A stretch of DNA of 64,000 nt, from positions 2,151,501-2,215,500 of the forward strand of contig NC_054750.1 in NCBI RefSeq assembly GCF_018143015.1. Direction: 5' to 3'. Below the pieces are notes generated by a model, which worked only from the letters and a program-made list of their open reading frames with translations, did no database searches and was not told the origin of the DNA. The DNA comes from Lytechinus variegatus (Eukaryota > Echinodermata > Echinoidea > Temnopleuroida > Toxopneustidae). Shown piece after piece: positions 1-9,299 of this stretch; positions within the stretch are counted from its first letter, which is position 1, and every line of letters begins with the position of its first letter. Both the position numbers and the translations under genes were made by a program.

Positions 1-2038
1 CACACCAGTTTTGATTGTTTATTATTACAATAGTTGTATTACCTGTTTCATTATCCCCTGCATGCCACTCTTTTTTTAAACCCAAGTACAAACCATAAAC
101 AGAACACAGTGCGCTTAAAAACACCAGTAATAAGCGCCTTATAAATGCTATGTATTACTATTATTAGATATCTTACCCTCTGCGCTTCCGTATTCTCAAT
201 TACTTTTTTTGAAGCGCCATATTTCTTGTTGAGAATCTATAATGCTCCACTATCCATTACGCAAACCAGCAATGTATCAGCGGATGGGGTTCAGAGGCCC
301 TTGGTGGGGTCGAGGGGTCCGAGCCTCCAGAAGTTTTGGAATATAAGGCCTTTTAATTGCCCAGAGGGGCTCTAATTGATATCAACAGAAGAAATATAAA
401 TGCCAACAAACTGCACAATATTAATATCAAAAGAAAAATGACCTGTGACTTTGGGGACTTTTTCACAATATACCAATGATACCACTAGTTCAGACTGTAC
501 CAGATCGATTGGCTGAAGCAAGTGGCGCAGTGAGAAAACAACGAGGGGGCTAGACATGGCAGCTGAAGTAAAAGTATTGAATTTTTCAATACAAATATCT
601 ATATTTTGACATATTAAGAAAAAAATATTCCACTCTTTCCCTTTCCGTGAAACACTTGGGGGCCTCCAATCATAACCCCCATCTGTGCGCCAGTGGCTGA
701 AGTTACGTTCCCCGATTTTGCAAGGGTTGAAAATCAGGCGTTGCACTGCACTAACGCCCCAAACTGCCCTTCTCTCTCTCTCTCCACAACTCACGTGCAG
801 TATTATTCATTCAGTTCGTATTAAGCAAGAGTGCATGCAGGCAATACATCTGAGCATACATGTATTTCACTTTTACAACTTCGGATTTTAATCGGCTCCG
901 GAAACAAAATTTCTGCTGGTTATGTCCCATATTCATAATCTTTTATGATCAGTATGTTCTTTGAATATATTATTTGATTAACTCTTAACCAAATCGTATA
1001 CCCTGGAAATGCAAATTTCCCGCCGTAGAAATAGAAATCCTACAAACATGAAAAACGGGGTTTTCAAATCACTTGAGTGGCAAATAAACTTTGTACATCA
1101 TAGAATAAATAAAAAGGAGAACACCATCGATCCTCCATAACAGGGGTTATCTAGTGCTAAATTGGACAAAATCTGAGGAAATCAATTAGCAATTAAGTGT
1201 CAAGTAAAGAGTTTTTATTTTCTCTTTGTATTAAAATAATCACCTAATCCTTGTTTCCAGGTTACTAATAGATACATTTTTTTCTCCCAAACTTTTTCCT
1301 TACTTTGATTTTTTTTATACCGGCTCCCGAGCGCCACTCCGCAAGGCTCGGTGCGCCAAAAGTGGCGCACGCGCCACCATTTGAGAATCCCTTCATACTT
1401 TCAAGTTTTACTACATCCAAGGTAAAACTTTAAAAAAAGGAGCATTATAATTTTCTGATCATAACTATCACCAACCCCTAAAAGTGGCCTTTAGTGGCAC
1501 CAAAATTCAAAATTTAGCACTATTTTCACCATGAATAATCGTGTATTTCAAATTGTTGCAATCAACTGAAATTTCTGTGGTTCTTCCTTTGAACCATTTG
1601 CCTTCAAGCCGTCAATGGTATTTTGCATAAATAATTGGATCATTCCATTATCTTAGGAGGGGTAATGCCATTTCTAGACTTCTGAGAAATTGGAAAATGG
1701 CCAATCGGGGTTATATTTTACCTGCTATATAACAAGGCAAACGACAAGCGTTATCTCGCCTGCATATTGCAGTCATGAATAGACTGCATGTCAAAACTGT
1801 GCTATATGACTTCTGAGGCTGTCAGCAGTTTAGGGGTGAATTGTGGTTTCTGACAGTTTACTTATGCATTAATGGTATAGGCCTACTTTATCCCTAGAAA
1901 ATCAGATAACACTAAGAATGCTGTTAATACTATGAAGCTATAATTATTTCTATGCAAGGAAATGAATGTTAGTGAAAAAGAATATATTTGATAATAATGT
2001 GAGTAAAATTATAAAATTAAATTAATTATTAAGATAAA
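1..2038. other. Upstream non-coding stretch
   Basis: I see no convincing gene here. The stretch is AT-rich, with two GC-rich islands at about 280-330 and 1320-1375; the second carries several copies of a GGCGC core (for example GTGGCGCACGCGCCACC). These look like degraded dispersed repeats rather than a promoter. The short open frames at 145-375, 372-794 and 685-891 show no recognisable domain. Confidence 0.4.
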
Positions 2039-2153
2039 ATGAAATGTCAATCTTTAGCATTATGCTGGATGATGGTAGGGGCACAACTTTTTTCAATTTG
2101 TTTTGTACTGTCTACAGTATTACTAGAACATGCATATACAGCAAATCTGAAGG
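2039..2153 (+). CDS. Gene A, candidate first exon: signal peptide
   Basis: The ATG at 2039 opens a 38-codon segment with a short polar start (MKCQS) and a long hydrophobic core, roughly residues 6-29, ending in small or polar residues (EHAYTANLKG), as expected for a secretory signal peptide. The segment runs into AAGG|GTAACT at 2153/2154, a good splice donor in phase 1. That is exactly the phase needed to join the SRCR exon at 4852. It is the only segment I found upstream of gene A with both properties. If right, it sends the receptor into the secretory pathway and gives a spliced protein of about 512 residues. The 2.7 kb intron that follows is full of repeats. The call rests on composition and phase, not homology, so another exon 1 upstream of the window remains possible. 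Confidence 0.5.
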
Positions 2154-2380
2154 GTAACTTTGACAGCTTTTCTATTGTACCATTGGCAAATTTGTGTGTG
2201 AATATTATAAACGGTGCCAAGAACTATAGATCATTAAATAAATAACGAGTTTTTTAAAGAAAAACAAGTTAAATACAAAATCTGGTTCAGGCATACAGAG
2301 TACTGAGTTCTGAAGTAAAATGTTAGTGTTAAAAAGTATAAAATAATAAATTTCATGTCATTAGAGGAACAAAGTAGTTT

Positions 2381-2823
2381 GAAAGTTCATTGACCTTTGA
2401 CCTTAATCAAATTCAACTCACATTCAAACCTGACCTGCACCTTCAAGAGATGGACCTCTGTTACGAGTTTGGCGATCCCACCTCAAAGCTATAGAAAGTT
2501 ATTGTGTGTACAACACAGCACAGTGCCAGTCATGGAAAGTTCATTGACCTTTGACCTTAATCAAATTCAACTCACATTCGAACTTGACCTGCACCTTCAA
2601 GAGATGGACCTCTTGTATGAATTTAACAATCCTACCTCGAAGATATAAAAAGTTATTGTGTGTACAGCACAGCACAGTGCCAGTCATTGAAAGTTCATTG
2701 ACCTTTGACCTTATTCAAATTCGGCTCACATTTGAACTTGACCTGCCCCTTCAAAAGATGGACCTCTGGTATGAATTTGGTGATCCCACCTCGAAGCTGT
2801 AAAAAGTTATTGGGTGTACAACA
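2381..2823. repeat. Three tandem copies of a 154-bp unit
   Basis: Three direct copies start near 2381, 2535 and 2689; the third is shortened and diverged at its end. Each begins GAAAGTTCATTGACCTTTGACC and includes a stretch reading ACAGCACAGTGCCAGTCAT where complete. Each carries TGACCTTTGACCT, at 2391, 2545 and 2699, exactly 154 bp apart. The open frames across it (2397-2648, 2551-2802) repeat the same peptide and are by-products of the tandem array. Confidence 0.85.
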
Positions 2824-4851
2824 CAATTGTTGACGACGTCGACGCCAAAAATAGTTATACCTATGTCTCGCTCCGCTACGCAGGCGAGACAAAAAAAAGG
2901 CCCAAACTTCTCTGGGCTGATTTTGGTTTAGTCATTTCAGGTTTCAAATCCGTGTTATTCTTTGCTCATCAGCCGCTAAAAGTAGGCCTTTCTGCATAAT
3001 GGTAAAAGTGTACTTTTCAGACAAGATGTGTATCGGTTCTATTTTTGCTGATGTGACATCGGAGAGCATTCGCAATTGTAAAATTAGCCATTCTATTACC
3101 CAATATATTATTATGTTACTGTTTTGCAGTGTTCTTTATTCAGGTATTGGATTAAATCCACAATACAGAAATATACAGCTACAGGACACAATGAGCCTAT
3201 GCATTATTTGTATGCACATATAGCATGCAATACTATTATATGGACTAATTATGACGATCAAAAATAATGTAATCATCCCGTTTCATGTTCAGGGAATTGA
3301 CTACCCATTAATGAAACACGGAATGAATTTGAAGGTCAAATGTGGTAAAAAATTTTACCAAGAGAGGGCGTTTCCAAAAGGTTTATGATCTTCCATGCAC
3401 ATTTCAATCTCAAAACAGAAATAAAAGTGGGTTTGACTAAAAGGTAACTGAAGGGATATTTGTAAGTTATTATTTTGCTATTAAAAATCGCTGACATGCA
3501 GCAATAGTGTGTGTGTGAGGTCTAAGGTCCATCACCTGAAGGTGGGATGTCTTTAAAATCCTAATTCACTAAAGACAGCACCAACCTCTATTTAAACTAT
3601 ATGCTCAATAATCGGAATGATTCCAATATCATAATGGTCAGAAAACTCAAATATTCAATAAATATTCTTAGAACGACTTACAATATACATCAGTGAGAGG
3701 GCTGCATGTATAAAGATAAAAGATCTTTAAAACCAAATGGACACTGAGGAACATTATCAAAAATAGTCAAAATATTGCATTAAGAGTGGGCAGTTGAGAT
3801 GTATATCATCTGTTAAAGGAACTGTAACATTAACAATGGATTCCGGCCATGGGGAGATCAGTGCAAAGAAGATGACTGAAAATGGCTTGGCTCTGACAGA
3901 ATTAAAAAAGAAACACACCAAAAAGTTTATCCAAAGTGTACGGCTCTATCTGAATAATTACATGGAATAACTAGTTTGAGAATCGGTCGCAAAATTCACA
4001 GTAAAATCTGATCCAACCTGTCTGTGAGAAATGAGAATGGAAAGAATAATAAACACAAATATATTTAAGCAGGCCTTTGTCTGAAGCAGAAGCAGGCTAA
4101 AAAAAGAAATAACCTTCTTGCTGCTGACTCAATATGCCCAAACATGCCAAATGAGAATGAACTGCAGCTTGATAAAAGTGAAGACGATGTTGATAGCAAA
4201 TGCCATATTGTGTATCATTGCTTCCAAGAGCTTCCTTAACTCTTTCACTCACAGCCAAAAGGGAGTCTGGGTGAATCTCAAATGGGAGTCCAGCACACGG
4301 TTGACTCTATGTCAATATTGACTCCATTTAGGGAGTAATGTGACTCCCCTGGGGAGTCATATATCATGCTCTACCACATCATTACACCAAGAGAAAATAC
4401 TCCCCAAAAATGTACAATTTAGAAAAGAAATTTCAGTAAAACTTATCTTCATCGAAGAATCGGTCTTTCAAATTGTCTACATGAAGAAGATTCTGGAGCT
4501 ATTTGTTTTACAGGGGGTATAAAAGGCCTTTCCATTCTACCATGATATTCATATTCCATATCAAGACTTGACATCCCGATATTTCAATAGGATTCGTTGC
4601 ATCCATTTCTATACGAAGGTTAAATTTGTAAAATTGTACACTACAACAACAAAAAAAAATAAATAAATAAATCGAAAATGCAAAACTAGTCTTCCAATGA
4701 GTTGGTAACACTAATGGAAGGTTAAACCAGGATGTTCAATATAGTTCACATGAAATGTATGTAATATTTATTAGATCCTTCTCCATTATTATTTAATGTC
4801 AATATGTCAATGAATATTTCAATTTGAGTGTTTCCCCCTCAAAATTCACAG
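2824..4851. other. Intron of gene A, no exon seen
   Basis: This is the rest of the putative first intron of gene A. I found no SRCR-like open frame in it on either strand. Around 4255-4365 there is a cluster of GGGAGTC/GACTCCC motifs that could be the ends of a small inverted-repeat element. The intron ends in the pyrimidine-containing acceptor ...CAAAATTCACAG at 4851. Confidence 0.4.
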
Positions 4852-5172
4852 AACCATTCACAGTTCGTCTCAGGAATGGATCAAAAGCGTCGGAGGGGAG
4901 GGTAGAGATTATGTATAACGGATCCTGGGGGACCATCTGTGGTAGTAGCTGGGACATCAACGATGCGAGAGTTGTATGCAGAATGTTGGGCTTTGATGGA
5001 GCTCGGGCAGCACCCGTTTCTGGAGAGTTTGGCCGAGGTGAAGCCGACATTTTCCTTTCTGATGTCCAGTGTGACGGCACAGAAAACAGTCTGGCAGATT
5101 GCAATCACGCAGGCATAGGAGTCAACAATTGTAACTACGCCATTGATTCGGGTGCTATATGTTTCTCAGGAG
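4852..5172 (+). CDS. Gene A, SRCR domain exon 1
   Basis: This single 321-bp exon codes one complete SRCR domain of the extracellular ligand-binding type. It starts after the acceptor TTCACAG and ends at GGAG|GTATAT, phase 1 on both sides, so it can be added or skipped without a frame change. The domain begins EPFTVRLRNG and shows the family landmarks GRVEIMYNGSWGTIC, DARVVCRMLGFDGA, VQCDGTENSLADC and a final SGAIC. Six cysteines are placed as in group A domains. The usual CDD after WGT is replaced by CGSSWD. It is closest in the window to the exon at 34211 of gene C; both have ENSLADC and GVNNCN. Antisense open frames at 4799-5104 and 4881-5108 are shadows of this exon. Confidence 0.95.
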
Positions 5173-5266
5173 GTATATTTCTCTCAAACATGTACATGTT
5201 ATTGAAATCCTAATATGAAGGTCGGGTTGATTCATGAAATCGCTTAAGTGGGTATAATAAAGTGCA

Positions 5267-5269
<3 letters not shown>

Positions 5270-5338
<69 letters not shown>
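5270..5338. repeat. (TA)n microsatellite
   Basis: A nearly pure TA dinucleotide run in the intron between the two SRCR exons of gene A, directly abutting a truncated tRNA-derived SINE. Confidence 0.95.
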
Positions 5339-5339
<1 letters not shown>

Positions 5340-5541
5340 CGGCGTTCAAAGCTGGGGGCCCGGGTTCGATTTCCGGCAGAGACTTTATTTCGGCATCACC
5401 AATTTTTCCAAAGGGTAGATAGATCTGGGGATTCTTGATTTAAGCTACGCCTATCATTGTTCTCTTCATCCATTTCTTTACAATATTTAAATAAAAAAGA
5501 GTTGCCAAAAAGTTGTTGTTCATGTAAAGCTTTACACACAC
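5339..5541 (+). mobile_element. 5'-truncated tRNA-derived SINE
   Basis: It starts with the 3' half of a tRNA (anticodon arm remnant, then GGGTTCGATTTCCGGCAGAGAC) followed by a tail with CACCAATTTTTCCAAAGGGTAGATAG and CATTGTTCTCTTCATCC. The same head and tail order is seen in the fuller copy at 17368-17545. The tRNA head here is truncated by the (TA)n tract and has diverged. I therefore read it as a SINE copy, not a tRNA gene. Confidence 0.75.
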
Positions 5542-5554
5542 ACACATATATATA

Positions 5555-6057
5555 CAGTGCGTCCCAGAAAAAACGAAACCGAGATTTAGCGATCATTTAT
5601 CATTACTTAATCATAAGTAAAATAGACAAATTACCTACCAAATTAAAGCTTAGAATCTCCTCTTTCATCTGATATTACTTAGTTTATTTCTTATTCATGC
5701 ATGAGTGAGCAATTTGAAGAAAGGATACCAAAAGCTCATTTGGCGAGGGGTATCTGGGTTTCAAATAGAGAACCACATTTTTGAAAAGTTCAATATCTCC
5801 TCTTTAATTTGATACCTAAATTACAGGAAATGGTCAAGAAATAACAAAGTTCTGGTCATTTGAAATAAGGCTTGAATTTAAATAATTTCATAAAATGGAG
5901 AGGTTCTCCAGGCTGGCTTTCAAACTCACTCAACACTCCGTTTTGTTGACGATCAGTCATGCATTAAATCTTTTGTTCACCATGCGAAAGCTTCTATGGG
6001 AAACCGGTGAAAACACGTTTATCTAAATCTCGGTTTCGTTTATTCTGGGACGCACTG
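5555..6057. mobile_element. MITE with CAGTGCGTCCCAGAA ends, TA target site
   Basis: A 503-bp element with terminal inverted repeats of about 35 bp: CAGTGCGTCCCAGAA at the left and TTCTGGGACGCACTG at the right. It is flanked by TA on both sides, as for Tc1/mariner-type insertions. It has no transposase. It lies in the intron between the two SRCR exons of gene A. A related, rearranged copy makes up the centre of the palindrome at 21540-22602. Confidence 0.85.
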
Positions 6058-6059
6058 TA

Positions 6060-6844
6060 TATATGTATATATATGGCCCAAGGTTAAAAACCAAATATAT
6101 TGCTCGCAATAGAATCATATTGGCTCGAGTCTTTAGACGAGGGCAATATGTTTCTTTTAAGTTAATATGTTTTATGTTCCCCGAAATAAAGCCAGTCAAT
6201 ATTTTTATTACCCAAATAAGACATCTAGAGCATTTTTTTATATTATATGTTACCTTTTAAGAATGGGAATCTATTTTTTCATGATGAACAGACTGGGCCT
6301 GTGAACTTTACCATTGTGACGTAATTGAAATGTCGCGTCCCTGGCTTGGGGAGGCATTGTCCAGCATTGTCTCATCTTCATTAACATTATGACGTATAAC
6401 AATGCGTGGTTCAATATGACGCCTGTAAGGACGAGTAGAATACACTGATGTCAGCTCTACTTATTGCGCGCTACATTTTTACGAATTTTCTCATTTTCTC
6501 ATTGATTTCCCACAGCGGGCAATAATTTGGGTCCATGGATAAACAATTGGAAAATTATTAACCGCCATTTGATCACAGTCATAAGCAAGCAATCATGAAT
6601 TAAAGTTGCCCTGCTCAGATGTCTGATAGGGTTAATGGTGACAAATATACACCAAACATAAAGAGGACAATGTAATGACCAGGACTTAATGAAACATAGG
6701 TTCATGCAATATTGTCGTATATGCTTTGAATAGGAGCAATACATGGAGAAAGGGAATATTCTGTTGGAAAATAAAGAAGGGTGTTTTTCTTTCCCCTACT
6801 TGTTTAAATACGTTATTATTTTGGTTTTCTACATCCTTTTACAG
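6060..6844. other. Rest of intron between the SRCR exons of gene A
   Basis: I see no exon or clear repeat here. The open frames at 6063-6260 and 6499-6744 resemble no known domain. The stretch ends in the acceptor TACATCCTTTTACAG at 6844. Confidence 0.4.
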
Positions 6845-7153
6845 TACGTCTAGTTGGAGGAACTAATAATGCTGAAGGCACAGTAGAGATTTTACACGAT
6901 GGCTCCTGGGGAACTGTATGTGATGATTCTTGGGATCTCAAGGACGCGGAGGTCGTTTGCAGAATGTTAGGATTTGTTGGGGCTTTGGAAGCTCCGGTTG
7001 GTGCTCACTTTGGTAAAGGATCTGGGGCCATCTTTCTCGATGAAGTACAGTGCAATGGAACTGAAATCGATCTTGAACATTGTGATCATGACGGTATTGG
7101 TGTCCACGACTGTGCCCACAACGAAGATGCCAGTGTTATCTGTATCCAGTCAG
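6845..7153 (+). CDS. Gene A, SRCR domain exon 2 (membrane-proximal)
   Basis: This 309-bp exon codes one SRCR domain and starts directly at VRLVGG, without the four or five leader residues of the other domains. It shows GSWGTVCDDSWDL, EVVCRMLGF, VQCNGTE, CDHDGIGVHDC and ASVIC, and has six cysteines. The acceptor is CTTTTACAG and the donor TCAG|GTATAG, phase 1 on both sides. Its counterpart in gene C is the exon at 35695, which has the same length, the same short start and the GIGVHDCAH signature. In both genes this is the last domain before the membrane exon, so the position is ancestral to the two genes. Confidence 0.95.
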
Positions 7154-7385
7154 GTATAGAATCATTGTGAATGGTATATTACAGCTGCGTATTTTAGGCA
7201 GTTTTTGTTTTCTGCAGAAATCATATTTTGTTTTCAAACGTTATATCTTGGTATTAAACAATGATTCTTTCATTGCATTTTTCAGAGATAAGCCATGGTT
7301 AGAGTACATTTTTATAAAACAGAAAAGTCCTGTTCTTTTAATATCCTTTGGTAAAATTTTCTTTCCACTATTATATTAATTCCAG

Positions 7386-7841
7386 ATCTCACAACTCAAA
7401 CGACATCTCCGAAAATAATCATTGTTTACGGGGTATGTATCATACTTTCGAGCGTCTTCGTAGTGTTAACACTTACATATTGTATACGGATGGTCAGGAA
7501 GAAAAGGGCGAGGAGCAACCTAGAAAATGAAATTTACATGGATGTCCAAGACACAGGATCAAATAAGGGCCCGATCACACGCTCTACTTATCAGGAATTG
7601 AATTCTCCACCTAAACTTCCAGAACGACCTCTAACGACGATTGGTCAAGGAAGTACCATGAGATCGTCTGGCCAGCGGTTTAATAACGACGATGAGCAGG
7701 TTCTGACACACCATGACAGAAAACGTGACAGTAGCCACGAATATACAGAAATGGGAACCACGACCAAGACTGTTTCCGCGAACAGGAAGGAACATTGCTA
7801 TGCTTACAACATCCATCTAACAAGAAGGCAAGAAGATTCAG
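7386..7841 (+). CDS. Gene A, transmembrane and cytoplasmic tail exon
   Basis: The exon follows the acceptor TTAATTCCAG and joins SRCR exon 2 in phase 1. It codes a short Thr-rich stalk, one hydrophobic helix of about 24 residues beginning IIIVYGVCIIL, then the basic stop-transfer stretch RMVRKKRARS. The tail carries EIYMDV, TYQELNSPPKLPER (an SH3-type PxxPxR core) and HEYTEM, a YxxM site. YxxM sites bind the SH2 domains of PI3-kinase p85 in other receptors; its use here is inferred. A consensus donor, TTCAG|GTGAGT, sits at 7841/7842 in phase 1 and fits the exon at 8771. The open frame also continues through the donor to a stop at 7984 (see next entry). Gene B and gene C have the equivalent tail in one exon. 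Confidence 0.9.
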
Positions 7842-7984
7842 GTGAGTCGACAAGTAATGGGCAGTTCATCATTCAAAACCAACCACACGGGTATATGGTT
7901 ATGAACACTGTGTTAAAGACCCAGACCGGACCCAAAAATGACATTGACAAATTATATACCAATCAAAAGCTTATAAGCTACTAA
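7842..7984 (+). other. Gene A, possible alternative C-terminus by intron retention
   Basis: If the donor at 7842 is not used, the frame continues for 47 codons to TAA at 7984. The extra peptide is not random: it has HGYMVMNTVL followed by NDIDKLY. This aligns with the YMDMxx...DLDVDGYLL modules of genes B and C, so the stretch is descended from coding sequence. It would give a roughly 447-residue isoform with one YMVM site in place of the longer 8771-9108 tail. It could equally be former coding sequence now left as intron. Confidence 0.5.
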
Positions 7985-8114
7985 ATACAGCATTGTGAGC
8001 TTTATTCATTTTCACCCTTCCCAGCTGAGTATTTTGCTTAAGAATATTCCAATTATCGGGCTTCGAACCCGGCTTAGAAAATAGGCTTTATTGTGCTTTT
8101 CAAATGCCTCGAGA

Positions 8115-8610
8115 CCGTGACGTCACGTTGTGTAAGAAGCGTCGCGATTCCATAGGTTTGTACACAGAAAAACTGGGTTATTTTTTTTGCTTTCCAGATT
8201 ACGCATTTCATTTTCTTCACTTCCATCACAGAGTGATATCACATATATTTTTTCCTACATGCTTAAATTATGAAATCTACAGTTTTGAACTAGTTTTTGC
8301 CATATTTTATTTCCTGCTTATTTGGCGTAGATTTCAAATCTATCTGCATTCAGATTATGTATCACAACTTTTCCTGACATAGCAATTTAGGCCCAATAAG
8401 AGCCAAACAAAGAAGTCACAAAAAAGGCAGTGAATAGTTGTAGGTTTCCATCAATTTCAACAGTGAATAATTGTGAGTGCCATTTTCATCTGAAAACGAA
8501 AAAAAATGGATTCATAATATAGAAATGGAAGAAAATACCCAATGCTTTTGTACACAAACCTATGGAATCGCGACCCTCCAGACACAACATGACGTCATCC
8601 TTTCCAGGCG
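8115..8610. mobile_element. MITE-like inverted-repeat element in the tail intron of gene A
   Basis: The left arm (about 8115-8172) contains TCGCGATTCCATAGGTTTGT and the right arm (about 8550-8605) its reverse complement ACAAACCTATGGAATCGCGA. Flanking GACGTCA motifs are also inverted. The arms are about 55 bp with a few mismatches, around a core of about 380 bp without a transposase. It occupies most of the intron 7842-8770. Exact ends and target duplication were not resolved. Confidence 0.65.
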
Positions 8611-8770
8611 ACGTGGGGTGCTCAATCGAAGCGTACTTTGGAGGAGCAGTTTCTTTGATTTTTATCTAATATTTCTAAAAAATGGAAGATGTATAGAATA
8701 TTTTTGGTATATTTGTATTGTATGAATCATTGCCTTTCTTTTAATATATGATTGTTTTTACCCCGGTCAG

Positions 8771-9108
8771 GGTCTTTGAAGAAGATTGATGAGGGAAAAG
8801 ATGAAGATATTGACGGATATCTTCTTCCAAGTAAAACTAGCGAAACGCAACAATTCCCGATTCGAGATGAACATGCCGCCGCAACTATGCCCGCAGATAA
8901 CGACAAGACATCGGAATCAAGACCAGATTGCTCCGAAGATGAAAACGCACGGTTACAAAAAGAATTACAAAACACAAAACGACTTAGTGCACATGAATAT
9001 TTAGATATGACCACTTTTGGCCAAGGAATGTCAAAGGAAAATGAAATGGACACCGACGGATATCTTCTACCTACCGCTTCTGGTGTCGGTCGTGAAATGA
9101 ACGACTAA
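8771..9108 (+). CDS. Gene A, last tail exon
   Basis: After the acceptor ACCCCGGTCAG, in phase 1, the frame runs 112 codons to TAA at 9106-9108. It is acidic and carries two DGYLLP motifs (in DEDIDGYLLP and DTDGYLLP) and, between them, HEYLDM, a YxxM site. The spacing of HEYLDM to the second DGYLLP matches the YMDM-to-DGYLLP modules of genes B and C. The order and wording of the motifs show that this exon is the C-terminal part of the same tail, separated by an intron that the paralogues lack. The open frame extends a few codons upstream of the acceptor, but the CAG and the phase fit decide for 8771. Confidence 0.85.
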
Positions 9109-9288
9109 TAGGTTTTTTCCAATTGAATTCATGAAGTTTATGAATTAACTACGGTCCTCTAACTTCTATTTTTCATGGTTAGAAAGTAGAAATAGGATAG
9201 AGAGTAGGACAATGTGTATTTCTTACGCATCAGGTTCTACTAAATACCATAGAAAGCTTCTCATATGCCAGATAATAATTTATGAAAG

Positions 9289-9294
9289 AATAAA
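9289..9294 (+). promoter_or_regulatory. Candidate polyadenylation signal of gene A
   Basis: AATAAA lies about 180 bp after the gene A stop codon, in AT-rich sequence. Further AATAAA hexamers occur downstream (for example near 9387), so which one is used cannot be told. Confidence 0.35.
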
Positions 9295-9299
9295 AAACA

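Noticed and set aside
2381..2823. Regularly spaced repeats as a CRISPR-like array
   Set aside because: Units of 154 bp are repeated throughout, without unique spacers, in an animal genome; this is an ordinary tandem repeat.
5155..5349. Minus-strand open frame of Tyr-Ile repeats
   Set aside because: It is the translation of a (TA)n microsatellite; the same holds for 28829-29238.
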